This document shows, in pieces, positions 34,905-46,285 of a DNA stretch of 64,000 bases. Position numbers and translations under genes: made by a program. The notes beneath the pieces were generated by a model. The model did no database searches, was not told the DNA's origin, and worked only from the letters and a program-made list of their open reading frames with translations. Positions within the stretch are counted from its first letter, which is position 1. The number at the start of each line of letters is the position of its first letter. The DNA comes from Symbiodinium kawagutii (Eukaryota; Sar; Dinophyceae; Suessiales; Symbiodiniaceae): the NCBI GenBank assembly GCA_009767595.1, contig VSDK01011390.1:345294-409293 (forward strand). Direction: 5' to 3'.

Positions 34905-35893
34905 TCACGAAGGCTGCTGCGCGTCCCCCGGCGGCATCCAATCCTCCTGTGCCTATCACAGACCTGGCCGCGCTGATGGCGATGAATCCGCCGCCGTTGC
35001 AAGCAGTGAGCGCTATGGGGAGGGTTACATTTCAGTTTGGCCACACTCCAGGCAGCTCGACAGGAAGTTGGAGGGATGAAATCGGTTTAGGGGGCATGGG
35101 GTTCCCATGTGGGTGTCTTGGGCCAAAGCCTCTTGGCAAATGTAGCGCAGCTGAGGTCGATACCCGGGCTTGAAATTCGTGATCTGTGGCAAATCCCCGG
35201 AGTCGGAGGCAGGGGATGTGCCCCACGTCATGGTGAAGGCCAATACTCGGCCGTCTGTGGTGCCCGATGTGGACGCGTTGGTTGTTCTACAGCATGTGCA
35301 AGTTCGAGAATGCTGGCGCAATACCAGCGGTGTGATTCCGGAATCATTAGTGATCCATGGCCTTGCTGTTCGGGAGCTTGCTTTGACCCTTCCGGGCCCA
35401 AAGCGCGGTCGTGATGCGATTCAGCAACTTGGCTTTGTGGGTGTGTGGGTTGGAATGCACGGGATGAGGGTTATGATTGTGAAGATTCAATGGACTACAT
35501 TCAAGCGCCAGAAGATGGTTGGGGGTTTTGGATGGTGTTGCAGAAAATAAACATTATCCCACGGGGGATATCTGGTGTAGCATTCTAGGGCAGGGGGAGT
35601 GCAACTGGGCGGGCGGGAGTTGAGTTAAAGCTTGGACCTTGTCCTCAGGTCTTCGATGCAGATTGTGACCGCCCACCCAGAAGGAAACAGATTTCCGATG
35701 GCTGGATTCAATGTGATGGAGCTGTCGGAGGTGTCTGAGTTGTCAACGGACGCGTACTTCTGTATCGGCTTGAAGGTCACGGAGCTTGGTCTGGTTGAGG
35801 GAGACGAGAATAAAGTCCGGCGCCAATGCCGAATCACCAGCATGGACGGGAACACATCGATGGGATACTTGCCGGCAAGGGGATCCATTTATA
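34905..35893 (+). CDS. Candidate multi-exon gene, first exons, product unknown
   Basis: There are three coding-like blocks. About 34905-35090 has ITDLAALMAMNPPPLQAVSA. About 35170-35450 is a clean frame with VMVKANTRPSVVPDVDALVV and VIPESLVIHGLAVRELAL; it ends near GTGTGTGGG, a possible donor. 35649-35893 begins after the textbook acceptor CCTTGTCCTCAG and ends at TATAG|GTGGTT; it encodes NRFPMAGFNVMELSEV and CRITSMDGNTSMGYLPARG. The alternating hydrophobic pattern suggests beta-rich, perhaps OB-fold-like domains, but that is a guess. Splice phases could not all be matched, so a decayed copy remains possible. It lies between the two retroelement halves. Confidence 0.4.
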
Positions 35894-36782
35894 GGTGGTT
35901 GTGATTGGGCGTTGAAAGGAAGAGTAGGATCTGTATTGCAGCGGCTGGCTGATCATGACAGGTTTGCCAAGCGTGGTCAACACAATGACAGTGAGGGTAA
36001 TGATGGGTGATGATGGAATATGATGTTTGACATCACCTGTTGGGGCATCATACATTTTGGTGAAAGGTGATGGCTCACGTGGTTGGGATGCACCAACGAT
36101 GATGTTGGGTAAGTTATCTTGCGAGTAATGGTCGTCAAGAAGGTTTCCTGTGTGGTGCAAGTCAGGGGCGGGTTCGCGCGACCGTTGTGTGTTAGATCGG
36201 GGACCCCCGGTGGTCGCGCGAACCTGTCTTGTCACGAGCTTGGTTATTTGGGGCATGCATGGAGGAGGAATGGTTTTGCGATGGTTGCCATTAGTAGTGT
36301 TTGTTTGGCAAAACTTGAGGGGCCCTCAGTAGAGGGCCATTGCAAATCGTCATTAGCCTTAGTGGTCATTGAGGATAGCAGCTTTTGCAAGCATCGGCGA
36401 CGAGCAATTAAGGGGGAATGATAGTAAATCCTTTGCGAAACAGTATTTGACCAGGTAATGGTTAATTTATGGTGCGGGTTGAAAGCATGCAAAGGAACAG
36501 GTATGGTATGGCAATTCGTGTTTGGTATGTTGATCAAGCGATACATGAGAATAGGCAAAGGGTTGTCGGGGAAACAAGCACCCATCATCCCCAGGCAGCC
36601 AAGAGCAGTTGACATTGTATGTTGTGTGTATCAATATGGCAAATGATCAATAATTGAAGCCAAGTGGTCATGCGATCTGCGTTCATAGTTGCAGGTGCAT
36701 GTATACATATATATATATATCTTTATACATATACATGTATACATATATCTTTATACATATATATGTATACATATTTATTGTG

Positions 36783-36813
<31 letters not shown>

Positions 36814-36854
36814 CGTATATAAACACGGCTTTTTGTGTTTGGGCCATTGCTTAG

Positions 36855-37440
36855 GATGGACCCTGGTATTGTACGATTCTCATGCGGAGCATCCTCTTTT
36901 GCAAACTGGACAGCCCTTGGTGATCGCTGGGGCAACAATGGCTTCTGGGACGGTGATCCATGCCTATGCGAACATGTCCTGCATCCTGAAATGGGAGGAT
37001 GAGAACTCTGGCGGCGTTGAGTGAATCACATGGTGGCCTTGATGTGACACATGGCTTACGACGGCTCTTTTGGAAGGCGTTCTCTTACCCTGATTTCAAT
37101 GCTGTAGCCACATGCTGCAGCAGTTCATTTTCCGATTTGAAGCGACCTGTGTGCATCTCCAAGTGAGCCTGCGATTTTCCAGATTACTCCACTCGCGGTA
37201 AAAACGAAAGCGGGCAGTGCAGTCTCCCCAGAGCGTGCGTTTGGTCTTGAACAAAGGGGGTTGGCCATAGGAGAGAAAGATGCTGAAATGTTAGTCTGCA
37301 AGTGCTCCCGGGGTGATTCTGAGGTTTGGCTGGTGCTTGGCTTTACGCACGTAGTGGCGCTGCTAAAAGGCGCAGCTGCCCGGGCCAAGGGCGAATGGCG
37401 CAGCAGTGGTATTACAAGTGTTTTCATGTTTTCAGCTAAG
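36855..37440 (+). CDS. Further exons of the same or a neighbouring gene
   Basis: After TTGGGCCATTGCTTAG (ends 36854) a frame of about 56 codons reads YDSHAEHPLLQTGQPLVIAG and later HAYANMSCILKWEDENSGG. A second block, about 37261-37437, reads MLVCKCSRGDSEVWLVLGF and ALLKGAAARAKGEWRSSG. Both are plus strand like their neighbours. The first could be read in a second frame too (MDPGIVRFSCGASSF), so the frame choice is uncertain. The upstream AT microsatellite (36700-36810) sits in the presumed intron. Confidence 0.35.
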
Positions 37441-37715
37441 CGCGTTTATATACGTATACATATATATATATATCTATATATAGGTATAGGTGTATGCTTA
37501 CATATGTATACATTATTGCGAAAGTAAACATCAATATATACACTTTCTGAATTTGACAGAGATAAAGCCCCGAACATATTTAGATTTGAAAGTTTAAATA
37601 AAGATATGTATACATATATATATATATATATAAATCTAGATTTAATTTTGAAAAATAAATAGAAACAACGGTGTATATATGTAAACTTTATCATATATAT
37701 ATACATATATATATT
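37441..37715. repeat. TA-rich microsatellite stretch
   Basis: Interrupted (TA)n and TATACATA tracts, like those at 36700-36810. Frames across it are Tyr/Ile repeats. Confidence 0.85.
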
Positions 37716-38020
37716 TAGTGGTGGTGAAAGTTTGCCGGTGATCCTTAAGCGGTCCCACAGGGCCCCGGGAGGGCTGGATGTTGCAGTTGGCCCGAGAAGG
37801 GCCCCATTGCAATGGGAATAATTGGAGCTTGATGTGGCTACGTGTTAGTGGGGATGTTTTTGGGGAAATATTGGACATTTCCAAGCATAATCCCCCCAAA
37901 GTCTTTGATTTTGGGGGTTTGTAAGATTGGAGTCCAACAGGTTGGGATGTATAGAAGCCGAAGGTTGTGGTTAGGTACACTATGGTATTTTTCGAGTCTA
38001 AAGCCGAAGTTTTCCAAGTA

Positions 38021-40080
38021 TAGAAGTGGGCAATGATGATTAATATCAACCCCGCAGACAAGGATGTTTTGTATGGAGTTGAATGATGGTTAAAGGTGGT
38101 TACGTGGCAAGCCTGTTCAACTGATGTGTTTCATGATGGTTTTCCATGGTGCATGATGTTTGATGGTGGCGAAACAAGAAGCAATCTAACTATAGGAGCT
38201 GGTAATGTGGTTAGCGCCAACCCGGCGCGCAAGGTTTGTTTGGTTGATTGTTTTTTGAACCGGTAAGCGGGAAAACCCTCAACAAAAGATTGTTTTGTTG
38301 AGGGTTTTTTTCGAGCGGTAAGGGAGGTTGCGAATGTATTGTAGGCCAATGTCACCGGTTTTTGATGTACCAAAGCATCTCTTATCATGAGCCAAACCAT
38401 GGGTGGACCACCAAGGTGAACCATAGCTATGGAAGTAACGGCTGACCTCCAACCCGCCCCACAGATCCCCAGCGTGGCATTGGCAGGAGATGGGCATCGC
38501 CATGCCATGGGCTGCTGCTGCAGTCCCTTGCGCTTCAGGGCTGTCGCGTGGCGGCGAAGCATCTGGGTGTGGATAGCAGTTCGAAACAGAGCTTGTGTGG
38601 TTGCGGGGGACTTGTTGTAGGGAGAAATCTGCAGCAGAAAACTCTCAACAAAAGAGTTTTTTGTTGAGGGTTTTTGTGGCAGAGGTAAGGAAGTCAAATG
38701 GAGTGCTTAAGGGGCAATGTTGTGAGAATCTAAGTATAGCAGTGGGCAATGGTCAGTAATATCAACCCGGCAGACAAGGTTGTTTTGTATGGAGTCGAAT
38801 GATGGTTAAAGGTGGTTATGTGGCAAGCCTGTTCAACTGATGTGTTTCATGATGGGTGTCATGGTGCATGATGGTTGATGGCGGCCAAGCAAGAAGCAAT
38901 CTAACTATAGGAGCTGGTAATGTGGTTAGCGCCAAGAAGGCATGCAAGGTTTGTATGGTCGACTGTTTTTTGAAACGGTAAGCGGGAAAAGCCTTAACTT
39001 TAACAAAAGATTGTTTTGTTGAGGGTTTTTTGGAGCTGTAAGGGAGGTTGCGAATGTATTGTAGGCCAATGTCACCGGTTTTTGATGTACCAAAGCAATT
39101 CCCTCATCATGAGCCAAACCATGGGTGGACCACCAAGGTGAACCATAGCTATGGAAGTAACGGCTGACCTCCAACCATCCCCACAGATCCCATGCATGGC
39201 ATTGGCAGGACATGGGCATCACCATGCCATGGGCTGCGACTGCAGTCCCTTGGGCTTCAGTGCTGTCACGTGGCGGCAAAGCGTCTGGGTGTGGGTAGCA
39301 GTTCGAAACAGAGCTTGCGTGGTTGCGGGGGACTTGTTGGAGGGAGAAATCAGCAGCAGAAAACTTTCAACAAAAGAGTGTTTTGTTGAGGGTTTTTGTG
39401 GCAGAGGTAAGGAAGTCAAATGGAGTGCTCAAGGAGCGATGTTGTGACAGCCCAAGTATAGAAGTGGGCAATGGTCAGTAATATCAACCCCGCAGACAAG
39501 GTTGTTTTGTATGGAGTCGAATGATGGTTAAAGGTGGTTACGTGGCAAGCCTGTTCAACTGATGTGTTTCATGATGGTTTTCCATGGTGCATGATGTTTG
39601 ATGGTGGCGAAACAAGAAGCAATCTAACTATAGGAGCTGGTAATGTGGTTAGCGCCAACCCGGCACGCAAGGTTTGTTTGGTTGATTGTTTTTTTGAACT
39701 GGTAAGCGGGAAAACCTTCAACAAAAGATTGTTTTGTTGAGCGTTTTTTGGAGCGGTAAGGGAGGTTGCGAATGTATTGTAGGCCAATGTCACTGGTTTT
39801 TGATGTGGTGTTGCGCATCTGAGTACGTACGGACATTGTTCAGTCCTGCAATTGTATTGCAGGCTTGTTCTTCAATTGATATGGAAACATTTGGGTTAGG
39901 AATTGGGGCAACCAGCCCTACTGATCCCTCGCGTGGCGTTGGCAGGACATTGGCATTACCATGCCATGGGCTGCGGCTGCATTGCCTTGCGCTTCAGTGC
40001 TGTCACGTGGAGGCAAAGCATCTGGGTGTGGATAGAAGTTCGAAACCGAGCTTGCGTGGTTGCGGGATCAGTGGTAAGGG
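38021..40080. repeat. Three tandem copies of a 720-bp hairpin-bearing repeat
   Basis: Unit starts, marked by TAGAAGTGGG or close variants, are 38021, 38737 and 39459, giving steps of 716 and 722 bp. The third copy has its middle replaced (39801-39913) by unrelated sequence and stops near 40080. A fourth, rearranged copy lies at 44790-45795. Each unit has two copies of a 37-bp palindrome about 360 bp apart in the same orientation. Minus frames of 74-188 codons recur in every unit, but they change with indels and show no family, so I read the unit as non-coding. Confidence 0.92.
38272..38308. repeat. Perfect 16-bp-stem palindrome, type copy
   Basis: AAAACCCTCAACAAAA (38272-38287), loop GATTG, then TTTTGTTGAGGGTTTT (38293-38308). 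Related hairpins lie at 38638-38674, about 38987-39029 (disrupted), about 39359-39395, 39712-39749, 45084-45120 and 45434-45470. The second type has CTCTC in the left arm, keeping pairing by G-T wobble. Confidence 0.9.
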
Positions 40081-40270
40081 GTAGCCAGGATTGAGCGAAA
40101 AAAACATGTTTAATGAGTAAAGGATGGAGCAAGGCCAGGAGCCATCAGGGGGAGAGCAAATGCTAGGTGATCATGGTTATTTGTGATCAATGATGGTTAA
40201 TAATAGGGGAGAATCACCTCAACAACACAAGAGACAATCGAGGTTAAAGAAGGCTCATATTAGTCATTAG

Positions 40271-41184
40271 TCTCCGAGAAAGCAGTGCATTTTGCGCAGC
40301 TTTGGCTTCTTGGCTGTGCTCTGACATGTCGGTGGTTCTGCAGTCTGTGCTTGAAGCGGATGGTCCGTTGAGTGCAGCATGGGCTTCGAAGAACGTTGAA
40401 CTCATTGCTGAAGGCTTGCAGAAGGAGTCTGGTTTTGGTTTGTTAGAAGAGAGTGGAATACAGTAACGCAAATGTGAAGAAACTTGGGGGCGGGATGTTT
40501 TCTGTTCAGGTTCAATGTTCAATGCAAGTTGTGTGTGTTGTTCGAAAGGTGTTTGAGTCCTGGTGTAAACTGCAGGTAGCATACCTTTGGCCTTGTTAGT
40601 GATGGTGGTCTTTAAGGATCGGTCATGCAAATGCATTGTGTGAAAGCAGAAAGTAAACTGGCCCCAGCAAATTGCGTGTCTGATGGGGTCTTGATGTGAG
40701 CAAGAGCGCGTGGATATGCCCAGAGTGTGTAGTTGGGTAGGTGTTTCGGAAAGGTTGCTTTCTGCAGCGCTTCCATGCCAGGAGCTAGGCGTGGTTCTGG
40801 GTGTCCAGCTATCCGGAACAGAGATCCATGTGGACTTGCCTGCTGCCACAGAGGAGCAAGAGCAGATTCGGGCAGCCTTGGTGAAGCATTTCTCCATCAA
40901 AGATTCGAGGAGCCATTCGCGATCGCAGGGAGGTAAGGGGCGGCAAGGTTTGGGCAAAGTATGTGTGGTGTTGTCGTGTGGGGAGGTTGGAAGGGGGGCT
41001 TTGCGAGGACCACTGCTGCAGAGACGAAGTGTGAGGCTGAGGCTGTCATTGAGAAGGCTTGTCGCTTTAGCTTTGCGGTTCCGCAGCAGGTCGGTNNNNN
41101 NNNNNNNNNNNNNNNAGCAGCAGTTCGGTGGCCGTGCGGATGTGGAGCGGTTGCTTGTCGGGCTTTCGCGCCTAGGCGAGCAAT
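40271..41184 (+). CDS. Multi-exon gene with phase-matched intron, product unknown
   Basis: Exon 1 (from 40271, after CATTAG) reads SSAFCAALASWLCSDMSVVL and WASKNVELIAEGLQKESG, then leaves the frame near 40440. Exon 2 is 40768-40932. Acceptor TGCTTTCTGCAG, donor GAG|GTAAGG; it reads CQELGVVLGVQLSGTEIHVD and EEQEQIRAALVKHF. Exon 3 starts at 41022 after CACTGCTGCAG; its phase fits exon 2 exactly (the split codon gives Glu), and it reads TKCEAEAVIEKACRFSF up to the N gap at 41096. After the gap, QQFGGRADVERLLVGLSRLG may continue it. The 89-bp intron with matched phase is good evidence that a real gene lies here. The LGV...I.V segment is faintly reminiscent of RT connection sequence, but I would not call it that. 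Confidence 0.55.
41096..41115. other. Assembly gap of 20 N
   Basis: Twenty N in a row inside an exon. The fixed small size suggests a placeholder, so the true distance, or even the join, is uncertain. Confidence 0.97.
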
Positions 41185-41350
41185 GAGAGCATTAGTGCAT
41201 GGAGCAGCAGTGTTGTGGGCCCCGACTGTGGTGGGGATCAGTGTGTCCTAATTAGGGTGATGCGGTGAAAGCTTGGGTGGGTTATGTCATGACGATTCAG
41301 TCAAGCATTGCAAATGACTAATGCTAGGTTCTGTCAAATTGCCAATGCAG

Positions 41351-42006
41351 AGTTCAAGCTTCAGGGGGTAAAAGGGTTGCAGTTCATTTGGCAAGGCCTT
41401 CGGTGTGCCGCTGGGTTGAATGTATTCCGTTTGGACAAGGGCGAAGTGCTCGCGGAACCGGGCGCTTGACCGCGAAGGGATGGGCCGAATTTGCGGCTTC
41501 TGCAAAGAAGAACGGGGTCACGTTCCATGAGATGTCAGAGCAGGAATTGCAAAAGGAGGGTGAGGCGGGGAATGGGTGGAGGCTGTGTCATTTTTGATGT
41601 AGCATATAGAGACCTGGCAGTGGTTGAGGCAACATGCAATCTGAAGCAAGTCTTCTTAGATGCAGTTCGGAGTTTCTCATCTGATGCAGGGGCGACAGCG
41701 CTTGAAGCGCAGCGCGGAATCGCTGGCTGAAGGGCGAGACTTTGCCAATAAAGTGTTGTCTGCTTGGGCAAATGGTGGCCGGGCATCTCGGCAGAGGCGA
41801 TTTCTTACCCATGTGACTGAGATACATCTCATGGGCATCTCGGCGGCAATTATGTGGGCATTTGTGCGATGCAGAGGAGCAGGGCTGTGATAATTTGGTT
41901 AGACAGGTGTGGATTGAGGCAGGCAAGGTGCGTAAGAAGTATTCGCAAAGCGTTTTTGAATCGAAGGAGCTGTGTGGAGATAGTAGGGGGGCGAGCAACC
42001 ATAATG
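41351..42006 (+). CDS. Further exons, basic helical protein segments
   Basis: 41351-41559 begins after GCCAATGCAG and ends at G|GTGAGG. Its left half reads best in one frame (EFKLQGVKGLQFIWQGLRCA) and its right half in another (LTAKGWAEFAASAKKNGVTF), so there is an indel near 41465 or a missed splice. 41660 (after TCTTCTTAG) reads RQRLKRSAESLAEGRDFANK and is open to 41890. 41907-42006 starts after TTAGACAG, reads VWIEAGKVRKKYSQSVFESK and ends at AATG|GTATGG. All are plus strand and probably belong with 40271-41184. Product unknown. One frame break hints at decay or assembly error. Confidence 0.4.
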
Positions 42007-42696
42007 GTATGGATGTTCCGTGAAAATGTAATTGTGTGAATCCGAGGAACGAGAAGCACTGCGTCGAGAGTCAGCAGTTGCCGAGAAGAAAAGGCGGGGT
42101 GGGCATGGTGGAGTTTTGCGGTTGGGGCCATGATGGGCTTGCCTCACCATGGCTCGGGCGGCCCGGTTGGGCATCGTGTGAGAAGCAGTTTGAGTGAGAG
42201 TGGATAGGCAGGAGAAATGTTAGCAGGTGCTTGCAGCTTTGTAAAATTGGCAAAGCATAAGCCATAATTCTGAAAGCGCATTTGCAAGCGGGGTCTTGCC
42301 TCGGCTGGCGCACGTTTTGGCAGGATGAAGAAGATGGTGATTACCAAGAGCTTTGAAGGTGTGTGTGGAGGCCATGTTTTTGCATTCTTTTGTGGTGTCT
42401 AATTTTTGGTTGTGCTGTTGTCAGCTATTTTGAATGTTGGTGTGGTTATTCTGTGTGTCATGTCTGTGTCATTGCATGGATGAGTTGTTGGTGGCCTTGT
42501 GAACGCTGACGGGTGCGGTGATCGCGGTGGTGGTGCCAGTGGGTCAGTTGTTTGTGGTCGCGCTGTGATGTTGGTTCGTCATGTAACTGATGAGGTGAGC
42601 ATAACATCATAGGGCAATAGCCCGACTAGAATGAAAAGTAAAGCAATGACAAGAAGGCCTGAACAAGATTGTTTTACATTGCAAACTGTATTCCAG

Positions 42697-43559
42697 CATG
42701 TGTGGGACCACGGGATGCATCAGGCGAAGGCCGCAGTGGAGCTGGACATGCAGCAGTGATTTGTTTTCTTGGGCCTTGTCCTAAAGGCCGGGGATGTTCA
42801 GAACATTTAAGCAATAGTAGAGCAAGAACTCTAACATGGTAATATTTGTGCCAGTGTAAATATATTTACATATATATATATATAATTATGGGTGTTTGTT
42901 TTTGTGAGGGGTACACAGTTTAGTATGGAGAGTCCACCTGGCTTTTCCGAGCCATACCCCCGAACCATACCTGCGAATCATACTCGAACCATACCTCGAA
43001 CCATACCCCTATAGATAGGGGCAAAGCGATGACAGCATTGGGGCTTCACAGTGTCTTTTTCGCAACATGTAATTTGGATTGATTCACTGGCTTCGCAGTT
43101 TGTTTTGAGATGGCCCTGTTCTTATGGGAAGAGCCTAGGCCACAGTTGAGGAAGCACTGTGGGATAACATAAATTTGCTGTTTTCTTGTTGCTGCTGTTG
43201 CTGCTACTGCTGCTGCTGCTGCTGCTTGTGTCTGGTGCCTGCTGCTGCTTCTGCTGCTTGCTTCTGCTGTTTCTGCTGCTGCCTTGCTGCTGCTACTGCT
43301 GCTGCTGCTGCTGCTGCATGATAAAACCTTTGTTTTCAGGTTGGGAAAAAAATCTGTCCCGAACCATACCCCGAACCATACCCCGAGCCATACCCGAATC
43401 ATACCCGAATCATACCTCCAACCTGTAATTTGTGGGCAGATGCCCATGCAGAGCTTCGAAGCAACAAAGGATATCATGCGTGCGTTTCCATATTACCAAG
43501 ACTTAACTCTTGTGTTGAAAGTCATGAGGGCTGAGGCTTCCCCAGCGCGTTGCTTATAA
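42697..43559 (+). CDS. Two short exon-like frames around CATACCCC repeats
   Basis: 42697-42759 follows the acceptor GTATTCCAG and reads HVWDHGMHQAKAAVELDMQQ to a stop. 43440-43559 follows TTGTGGGCAG and reads MPMQSFEATKDIMRAFPYYQ then LTLVLKVMRAEASPA to TAA. Between them lie the CTG and CGAACCATACCC repeats, presumably intronic. Too short for family assignment. Confidence 0.3.
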
Positions 43560-43790
43560 TTTTTTAGAAAAAACAATGGACATGATCTAGGTAAACAGCA
43601 CCGTTATTGATGGTTTTTTATGAGTCATCCACGATTGCTGGTTCATTCCAAGTCCTATTCACCGGTTATTGATGGTTCCTTTGTTTTGGCCATGACGGAA
43701 CATTCATTGTTTTCCCACATTCCGAATCATACCCCCGAACCATACCCGAGCCATACTCCCGAACTATACCCCCGAACCATACCCCCTAGA
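42945..43790. repeat. Three clusters of a CGAACCATACCC repeat
   Basis: Clusters at about 42948-43012, 43358-43420 and 43725-43790 each hold four to five variants of CGAA(C/T)CATACCC(C). The same 12-mer, separated by about 350-400 bp of unlike sequence, reappears each time just after a TTTT/GTTTT stretch. Confidence 0.85.
43180..43319. repeat. Imperfect CTG/GCT trinucleotide array
   Basis: Runs of GCTGCT with TTCTGCT interruptions. It encodes Leu/Cys, Ala/Ser or Gln-type runs depending on frame, so the open frames crossing it are not evidence of genes. Confidence 0.93.
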
Positions 43791-43846
43791 CAAACATTCC
43801 AGGAAGGGCTCCCTATTCTCTGACGTACCCGTATATAAACATTGAT

Positions 43847-44496
43847 ATGGCTGTACGCAAATCTTTCCAACTAGGTCAAATTCAACATTTGCATGGTATA
43901 TGCATGCTTGTGCCCACAGTGGCTGGTTATGAATTGTTGTGGATGCCTCGGCCTCTATTCTGCATGAACGTGTGGCGCCAGAAGATGGCCTGCCTTCTAC
44001 AGTTCATGGCGTTGGAGCTGCCTCGAGCCATGGCAGGGCAATGTCACAGGCATGCCTTTTTCAACCGACGCCCATGTACAGAGGGAAATATGTTAGTGGC
44101 GTGGCTTGGTTTTTCGTGTCTTGGGGACCAAATTTTGCATTGTAGCCCTTGGTGTATCCAGAAACAGTTGGGACATAAGATGAGCTTGAGATGGGTCAGT
44201 ACTATTGCAACCGCTAGTGAAGGAACATGAAAGCTTTGAAGTCTCTGGCACGAAGGAGTACTGCCGCTGCCAATGTGCAGCGTAAGGCAGGGCTCAGGAT
44301 CCCAGGTTTTTTTCGTATGTTTTTTTCCTGGCAATCTTGAGCGTTGCCAAGACCTTACTTTCGTCGTTGTTCGCAGACGCAAATTGCTGTCGCACGAGCT
44401 GTCCTCCAGTCACCGTTCCAGCCAGGAGGGCTGAGTACTGGCCATGACGCTGTTTACTGCTTGGTTGTCGTTCCCAGAGAATTAGAATCATGTTAA
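43847..44496 (+). CDS. Exon-like frames, product unknown
   Basis: The 43.85-44.23 kb stretch is open in two plus frames. One includes HGVGAASSHGRAMSQACLF and MYRGKYVSGVAWFFVSWGPN (stop 44145); the other spans 127 codons. 44228-44310 reads MKALKSLARRSTAAANVQRK and meets GGTTTTTTT. 44377-44496, after the acceptor CGTTGTTCGCAG, reads TQIAVARAVLQSPFQPGGLS then HDAVYCLVVVPRELES to TAA. The last block has the best border and composition. No domain recognised. Confidence 0.35.
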
Positions 44497-44789
44497 TGCC
44501 TGACACGAGCGTGATGCCAGTGTCTGCCACGATCATTCCGTTTGGTTTCTTTCCTTAACGATTATTAGCCAATATTAGGCATAGTATTAGTAACCATTAG
44601 TTTCCATTGTATGACCTAAATGGTAAAGATCTCCCATGATCAGCCATTCTTGAGAAACTGGTTACACAGGTCTTGGTTATGGTTTGTATTGGCCATCATT
44701 TGAAACCAGTATCAGCCACAGTATGCCATGGCATCGCCTTTCAACATATAACGTAACTAAGCAGTTATGAAACAAAGCCATTCCTTCAG

Positions 44790-45795
44790 CATTTATGAAC
44801 CACTGAGTTCCCAGCATGAACCAAACCCATGGGTTACCATGGACCGCCAAGGTGGACCATAGCCATGGAAGCAACGACTGACCTTCCAACCAGCCCCACA
44901 GATCCCTCGCGTGGCATTGGCAGGACGTTGGCGCCGCCTTGCAATGGGCTGAAACTGCAATGCCTGGCGCTTCATGTCGGAGCCTCGCTGTCATCTGGCG
45001 GCAAAGCAGCTGGTTGTGGATAGCAGTTCGAAGCAGTGCTTGCGTGGTTGCGGGGGGCTGTTGTAGGAAGAAATCAGCAGCAGAAAACTCTCAACAAAAG
45101 AATGTTTTGTTGAGGGTTTTTTTGGCAGAGGTAAGGTAGTAAAATGGAAGGCTTAAGGAGCGATGTTGTGACAATCTAAGCATAGAAGTGGGGAATGCTG
45201 ATTGATATCAACCCCGCAGACAAGGTTGTTTTGTATGGAGTTGAATGATGGTTAAAGGGTGTTACATGGCAAGCCTGTTCAACTGATGTGTTGCATGATG
45301 GTTTTTCATGGTGCATGATGGTTGATGGTGGCGAAGCAAGAAACAATCTAACTATGGCAGCGGGTAATGTGGTTAGCGCCAAGAGGGCAGGCAAGGTTTG
45401 TTTGGTCGATTGTTTTTTGAACCGGTAAGCGGGAAAACCCTCAACAAGAGATTGTTTTGTTCAGGGTTTTTTGGAGCGGTAAGGGAGGTTGGAATGTATT
45501 GTAGGCCAATGTCACCGGTTTTTGATGTACCAAAGCAATTTCCTCATCATGAACCAAACCATGTGTGGACCACCAAGGTGAACCATAGCTATGGAAGTAA
45601 CGGCTGACCGCCAACCAGCCCCACTGATCCCTCGCGTGGCGTTGGCAGGACATGGGCATCACCATACCATGGGCTGCGGCTGCAGTCCCTTGCGCTTCAG
45701 TGCTGTCGCGTGGCGGCAAAGCATCTGGGTGTGGATAACAGTTCGAAACAGAGCTTGTGTGGTTGCGGGGGACTTGTTGTAGGGAGAAATCAGCA
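44790..45795. repeat. Fourth, rearranged copy of the 720-bp repeat
   Basis: The second half of a unit (44790-45180) is followed by a nearly full unit (from 45183) that ends at about 45790. It matches 38021-40080 with substitutions and small indels and carries the two palindromes at 45084 and 45434. About 4.7 kb separates it from the array, so the family has spread or the exon-bearing DNA inserted between copies. Confidence 0.9.
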
Positions 45796-45984
45796 CAAGG
45801 CATCAGTCTACCCTCAAGCTTCTGATGGATCTTGACCATGTCGTTTTTGGCTTGTATATGCAAATGGTCAATCAACACATCCTTCAAGATCAGTGCTGTG
45901 ACACAAAGAAATATCACATTTAGTCCGGGACCCTAATAGGAATGAACGATGTAAGGCATGAAAAAGCAGAAATTTGCGTTTGTC

Positions 45985-46020
45985 AAAAGCGGGGGACCCC
46001 CAAATCATCTTTGATATCAA
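45985..46020. repeat. Partial copy of the GGGGACCCCC foldback family
   Basis: GGGGACCCCCAAATCATC (45993-46010) is identical to 59388-59405. The inverted right end was not found here, so it is a half-element. Confidence 0.5.
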
Positions 46021-46150
46021 TCAATTGTAGTTGCAAACCAGCCAGAAGCCTGGGAGGTCTCAAACTGGCTGGGTCGAATCGCCGTATGATGGAATTGTTT
46101 AATATTGTTTAACCATTATTGTTGGTGATTTTCCCCAGTTTTCTCAACAG

Positions 46151-46285
46151 CTCTTAGTCAGAACCAGCGCCTCCCAGCAGCAGCTACGCTTCCCAAGGTA
46201 TGGAGGCAGAATCGCGGAGGTGCCCCCCCTGCCTTGCTGCGCTTTGCGTTGGTTGGCGGCTGCGGTCCCTTGGAGAGCGAAATTG
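46151..46285 (+). CDS. Single exon, product unknown
   Basis: The acceptor TTTTCTCAACAG ends at 46150. The frame reads ALSQNQRLPAAATLPKVWRQ, RGGAPPALLRFALVGGCGPL and ends ESEI at G|GTGGGC. Length 135 bp. Both borders are good. An inner AAG|GTATGG at 46197 is an alternative donor. The surrounding DNA is GGTTA/AACCAT-type repeat. Confidence 0.35.

Noticed and set aside
34905-37024. Replication protein A-like OB-fold gene
   Set aside because: Beta-strand pattern is suggestive, but no diagnostic motif or zinc ribbon was found, so I left the product unknown.
38131-38697. 188-codon minus ORF in the 720-bp repeat
   Set aside because: Corresponding frames in the other units differ by indels and length. 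It follows the repeat, not a conserved protein.
40244-40957. 237-codon minus-strand ORF
   Set aside because: The plus strand has protein-like exons with good splice borders and a phase-matched intron over the same bases; the minus frame is their shadow.
40710-41184. Reverse transcriptase/RNase H remnant supplying the missing part of the element
   Set aside because: Only a vague LGV-type likeness, and the region has introns, which element RT genes here lack. No YxDD or RNase H motif seen.
43186-43428. Leu/Cys-rich ORF
   Set aside because: Product of the CTG trinucleotide array.
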